A stretch of DNA of 64,000 bases from Breviolum minutum Mf 1.05b.01 (taxonomy: Eukaryota > Sar > Dinophyceae > Suessiales > Symbiodiniaceae), in assembly GCA_000507305.1 (NCBI GenBank), contig DF239402.1, positions 1-64,000 on the forward strand, read 5' to 3'. Both the position numbers and the translations under genes were made by a program. The notes beneath the pieces were generated by a model. The model made no database searches. It was not told the DNA's origin and saw only the letters and a list, made by a program, of their open reading frames with translations. This document shows positions 56,301 to 61,885 of this stretch, piece after piece (positions within the stretch are counted from its first letter, which is position 1; each line of letters begins with the position of its first letter).

Positions 56301-59300
56301 CCAGCTTAGATATGATCGACGTTATATATATGACTTCCAAAAAAATATATCGATCTACAACACGACTTAAGTCAAAGGGGAAGATGGTCAAAGGGATGAC
56401 CTTAGACATGATCGACGTTAGATGACTTCCAAAAAATATTTTTCGATCTACAACACGACTTAAGTCAAAGGGGATGATGGTCAAAGGGATGACCTTAGAT
56501 ATGATCGACGTTATATGACTTTCGAAAAAAAACATTTATCGATCTACAACCCGACTTAACTTATAAGTCAAAGGGGATGATGGTCAAATGATCGAGGTTA
56601 TATATGACTTCCAAAAAAATATTTATCGATCTACAACCCGACTTAAGTCAAAGGGGATGATGGTCAAAGGGATGACCTAGTAGATATGGTTGCCAATGTT
56701 TTTTTTCCAGGAACAAAGGGTTCCAATTCTAAAAGCAGGTTGCGACCACTGCAAATACGTGCCATGCAAGACTGATCCAAAAAGTACACCCATGTATGAT
56801 TTTAAATTGATGATGCTACCCACCCTGCAACCAATTCAACAGTCCTCCCATTCCTGCGATATCGACGGACAAGATATGAGTGCATCGCTCCTCAGATCAG
56901 ACGAGCAAAGATGGCCTTCAAGGCAAACTTGGCAAGCTACCATGGGCCATTCCCTGGGTGCTCCCCCTATGTGTGCTGTGGCAGTGCTGTTCAAAGTGTG
57001 CGAGAGAAACTCTAGGAGTCTCCGTACTACAACCGTATACCATGCACAAACCTCAAAGCCTTTTGACCTGGAGTTCAAAGGGACGATTACGCAGAAGGTG
57101 CACCACTTGAAGCATCGACAGCTTCCGGATCACTGGCCAATTGGGGCCGTGGCAAGTCCATGAACTTGAATTTCTTCGAAGAATTTGGGATGCAACCACT
57201 ATGAGACTGTGGAGATCTTCAATTCAAATTTAAATAGGATATTCATGACACTCATCACTAAACAGGAGTTTTCACAGTGATGCCGAATCCCGGGATTTGT
57301 TTGATTTAGAGCTCCTGATTATTTTCAGACCAATTTGTTTTGAAAATGTTCCAATTTTTTTCATTCCAAGCATCGGTGAAAGTCGCCTTCTTTGCGAGCC
57401 CACTCCTTAAGACGTGGGAAATGGCAAACAGTTTTACATATATATACCCGTACCAGATTGGTGGATGATAGTTAGATGGTTCTCTCCATACCAGCTATCC
57501 GGTCCCAGTTCATCATGATATATTATCATGATTATCGGTTGAACATTTCGTTGATCCATGAGAAAAAAACTTTTTCAGCAAAGTGTCTTCCACATCATCA
57601 TCCTTGTTGCAAAGCTTCGACTTCTTCGCCACTGAGATAAGTGCCGCCTCAGGAAAACATACAAAGATTGGATCGAAAGTTTCGCAGTCGTGAGGAGCAG
57701 GCAGTCAGGAGAGAGGTTTTACTTGTCCATGGTTTGAGGAATACTTTAACATCGTAAAGGCCTTGCTATAAAGATATATAAAGATAGCAGTACTTCAAGA
57801 TGCATGTAAAAACAGCCGGACATTTTCGATCTAAATGAAAGTGAACCATGATTTTTAAAGGGGGCAAAATAATGAACCACATGCAAAAGATGAACCCATT
57901 AGGGCAAGGTCTTTCCATATTTACAAAAAAAAAGCTGGTTGACATACGCATGAATTTGATGAATTTTGATCAGCTGCATGAATGTGGCAAAATAAAAAAT
58001 CATCATGTCAAAACCACCTTGGATTCACATACTGGGGGTGGAGACCAGATTGCGAGGTTTTAATTTAAAGTATTCCTTGGACCATGGTTTTGGTATTTTT
58101 TTTCCACCGCCATAACACGCAGTTGCACTACAGAACGAGAAATGCTGGCCAACAATTGACAATGGCGATTCTTGTCGGATTGCATCAGTTGGACTATCGT
58201 CGCGCAGGATGATTCAGAGCTCTTGCAAACCATAAAGGCGACGTATGGAACTATGCGAACTACGTGCTGCAGACTCTGATTCAGGCCATTCCGGCAGAAT
58301 GATCCAGGTCAATCCTGCGAAGTCTTTGAAAGACCAGGAGGAAAATATGGCCAAAGATCTCACAGCTGATGTATGCTGATGTCTATTCAGCCAGCAATGC
58401 CTCTGCTGCACTGCGTGAAGATTTTCGCGTGTTGTGGCAAAACTGAAGCGCAAAGCTCCTGCGATGGAGTAGTTCAATCGCGATCTTCTACGAACATTGA
58501 TGTTCCAGCTGGATTGCACATGTCACAATCAACTCAGATTGTGGTTCTTGAGCCTTTATATATTATATGGGATTTTTTGGGGGGTGGGAAACTAGTTGCC
58601 AAAACTCCAATTAGTATAGCCCTGGATTATGATCTTGAATGTCCAAACCGGTACTAGTACGCAGCTACCAGATTCAAAAAAATCAAATCCCATCACCACC
58701 AACAAAAGTCATGGGTTTCCCGGTTTCCAAGTGGGTGAACTTTGCCTTGTTTTTTTGGTAAACGTTGTGTAAGAGTTTAGTGATTTGGTGATTGATCATT
58801 CAAAAAATCGGCAACCTGATTTTGAGGTACAGTACCTTCAACCAGTACCCGGTCATGGGTAGACCTTAGACCCAAAATTTTTGAATTTGCCTTGAAATCA
58901 TATCCGGACATATCGGACATATTATTTAACATCCCAAAATCACCAGCCCACCAAAAAATATGCGTGGCCAGATACTTGTGCCTCTTTGGATGTTACGCTC
59001 ATGCTTCCAAAGATGCAGATCCAATCTCGTAGGAAAAGGAAGTTGCAATCCTTCTTCACCGTCTTGCTGTTCATGACACCGCCATCCACAAAGGAAAACT
59101 CCACGGGAACCTTAGGAGGATGGACCCAATGGACTTGTACGTATGACCCGAACCACCCACAAGAAATGTTTCAAGGTATTTAGCTAGATCACAACCCCAA
59201 TCAGACCAATCAGAGTAATTACCCATTAGGTCTCTCCAATCAAATCTTCAGTGATCCCAGCTCTACAGTGAGGACCTATTCAAAGATCGAAGCTTAAGCC

Positions 59301-61852
59301 AGTGCCGGGAAAAAAGAAAGCGAAGCAGGGATCCAAAATTGCCTGGAACGCCAAGTGTCCTATTTCTTTAGGCAACTTTACCCTAAAACCAGCAACTATT
59401 GCCTTCAAAATAGGGCATTCGGCTTTCCAGGCAGTTTGATTTTTGGGAGTGCTGATTTGCAATCAGGGAGGTAAAGAACGGCAGCCAAGAAACCTGGCCG
59501 TTCTTCATCGCTTTGTTGAACTTCTTTTCCTCAGATTTCAATANTAGAAGGCCAAGTTTTACGAGGTCTTTGACCTGGAGGGTATCTTATTGATACCAGG
59601 CTGGGCTTCCTTTTATCTCCATACTTGTTACCTTTAAATGCAATAATTACTCGCATCCCATTCAAGGGCTATAAAGTCGGCAAAGCTATCGAGTCAGCAA
59701 AGACCTACTGTGTGGTGGAAGCTCTTCAAACTGCAGGTACTACAACTAGGAAACACATCCACCATCAAAATTACTGCAAAGAGCTCACAAAAACAACCTG
59801 CTCACACTAAACATATTTCAATGACGGCCAAGCCCACATGCTACTATATATCTTCAACCAGCTGCGGGGTTTACATTTCATACACATTGAAATTCTGCGC
59901 ATTTGGGGAATGGCTTCAACTCATCTTCTCGCGCCTTCCCTCATTGATCCGACAAGACCGAGAAAGCTTCCCAGCCAGCTGCTCCCTCTGCCTTTCAACG
60001 GGTGATTGAAATTTCTGCTCAACTGGGAGATTGGAAGAGAGAACTTCATAAAGAGCTTCTGTTGCTTGTTTTTCAATAAAGCAGAATCATTTGGAGCAAA
60101 CACTGATTTTCAACAAAATAGATGAGACTTGACACATTTTGGCTTGCCATTCCTTGAGCAACAAACAAAAATCAGTGTGTGATGAAGGCGTGTGTGGTCG
60201 ATGACGCTTTGCCAAGCCAACTTGCCATCGGTGTTTGACTGCTTGCCAAGTGACACACTCATACGCTTTTGGCCAAACATGGCCTCCTTTCCATGCAATC
60301 CTGGACGAGGCAAAGGCCAATGGTCATGGATTCGGGAAGGGACTTCACATTAAGCTCCTTGAAAGCCGGTGGCAAGTCCAAAAAATTGATAGGGATCTCC
60401 GATCTTCTACTTAAAATGTGATCCTGCTAGTGACTCTCGACCATAAACTGGATGACCCCGAAATTTACCATTCAAGCAGTCCGAATCGCTCCAAAATCAA
60501 AGCTTGAACGAAACGGTTTCTCACGGCCTGGTGCCAGTTTGCCAAGAAAACTTCTTAGTATATAGTAGAAACAAATGGGACATATCCTGACATTGGAACA
60601 CAAATCAACAGTGATAACAAACACCTCATCATCACAAAACACTTGTCAAATTGGATCATTTCCCCTAATATAGAGCTCAAAACAAAATAAAATATTGAAA
60701 CCACCGTCCAGATTGTCCTCCCTCAAAAAAAAACAATCGTCTTCCAACAATCCATTTTCAGATGCGAGCTGTTAGTTTCAGGGAGGTTGATACTGTTGGT
60801 GGAAGAAATCCTGCACCACCTGGGACCTGAAAACAATGAGATAAACTACCAACCTCAACTGGTTAGCAGGATTTCAGTCATCGACAGTATCAAATATCAC
60901 ACAGTTTCATACACATCTCTCTTCCAACATGCCCGAATCCTTGATTCCTGCCTGGTAACGCCGTTGGACTCACCGAGTGAAACTCGAAATCACAAGCTGC
61001 CATGTTGATCCTACCACGGAAACGTTGATCCGAGGAAATTGGGAAACGCTGTGCATTGTTACCACGATAAAATCCCATGAAATCTCACCCGTTCTAAGTT
61101 CTAGGTTTCTATTATTTCCATCATTTTATCATTACAAAGTATATTGGACAAAAAAAGATCAACCTTAAGTATGCATATCATTGGAAAAATCTCCTGAAGA
61201 TTTGGAAACTTCGCTGGTGAAAGCTGAGTGGTGCAGTTTTTACAATACTTTCTTCAACATTATGAACTTGACTACATCCGATGTTGAAAATTCGGTGATG
61301 TTTCCACCAATAGAAACTCATCAAAACAGCTTGAATTACTGCACAAGTTGAAGATGACAGGACCCCTGCCTGCAATCGGAAAAGCAAATCCAAAGGATTC
61401 GCAGAGAGGTTGAAATCAACGCGATTAACAATGTCTTTGCGTCGAGAACATGTGGTTCATGGTGGGTTTGGTTCGAAAAAACAATCGAAACATGCCACAG
61501 TTGCTGGAATCTTGAATCTTTCGCATGCTTCAACTGACGTTGACACCATTGTTTTTTCAGGGTTAACCACTTAGAGGTCTTAAGACAACTTAACTTCTCG
61601 TAAGACTTTTGGGGGCTAAAAACCATGTCTTTGCGGCTTTGCGGATCCATACTTTCTTCACATAGCATGGCATGAGAAGCTCGGCACAATAAACGGTGCC
61701 GTCTGGAGCCAAGTCATTCATCACCAGCCTGTGTAATTCCAATTGGGAAATGACATCGGCAACATCTCTTTGAAAATAGTGGACAGCCTGGATTATACCC
61801 TGGTAATCATGAGTCATAGTCGACATCATCATCATCATCATCATCATCATCG

Positions 61853-61885
<33 letters not shown>

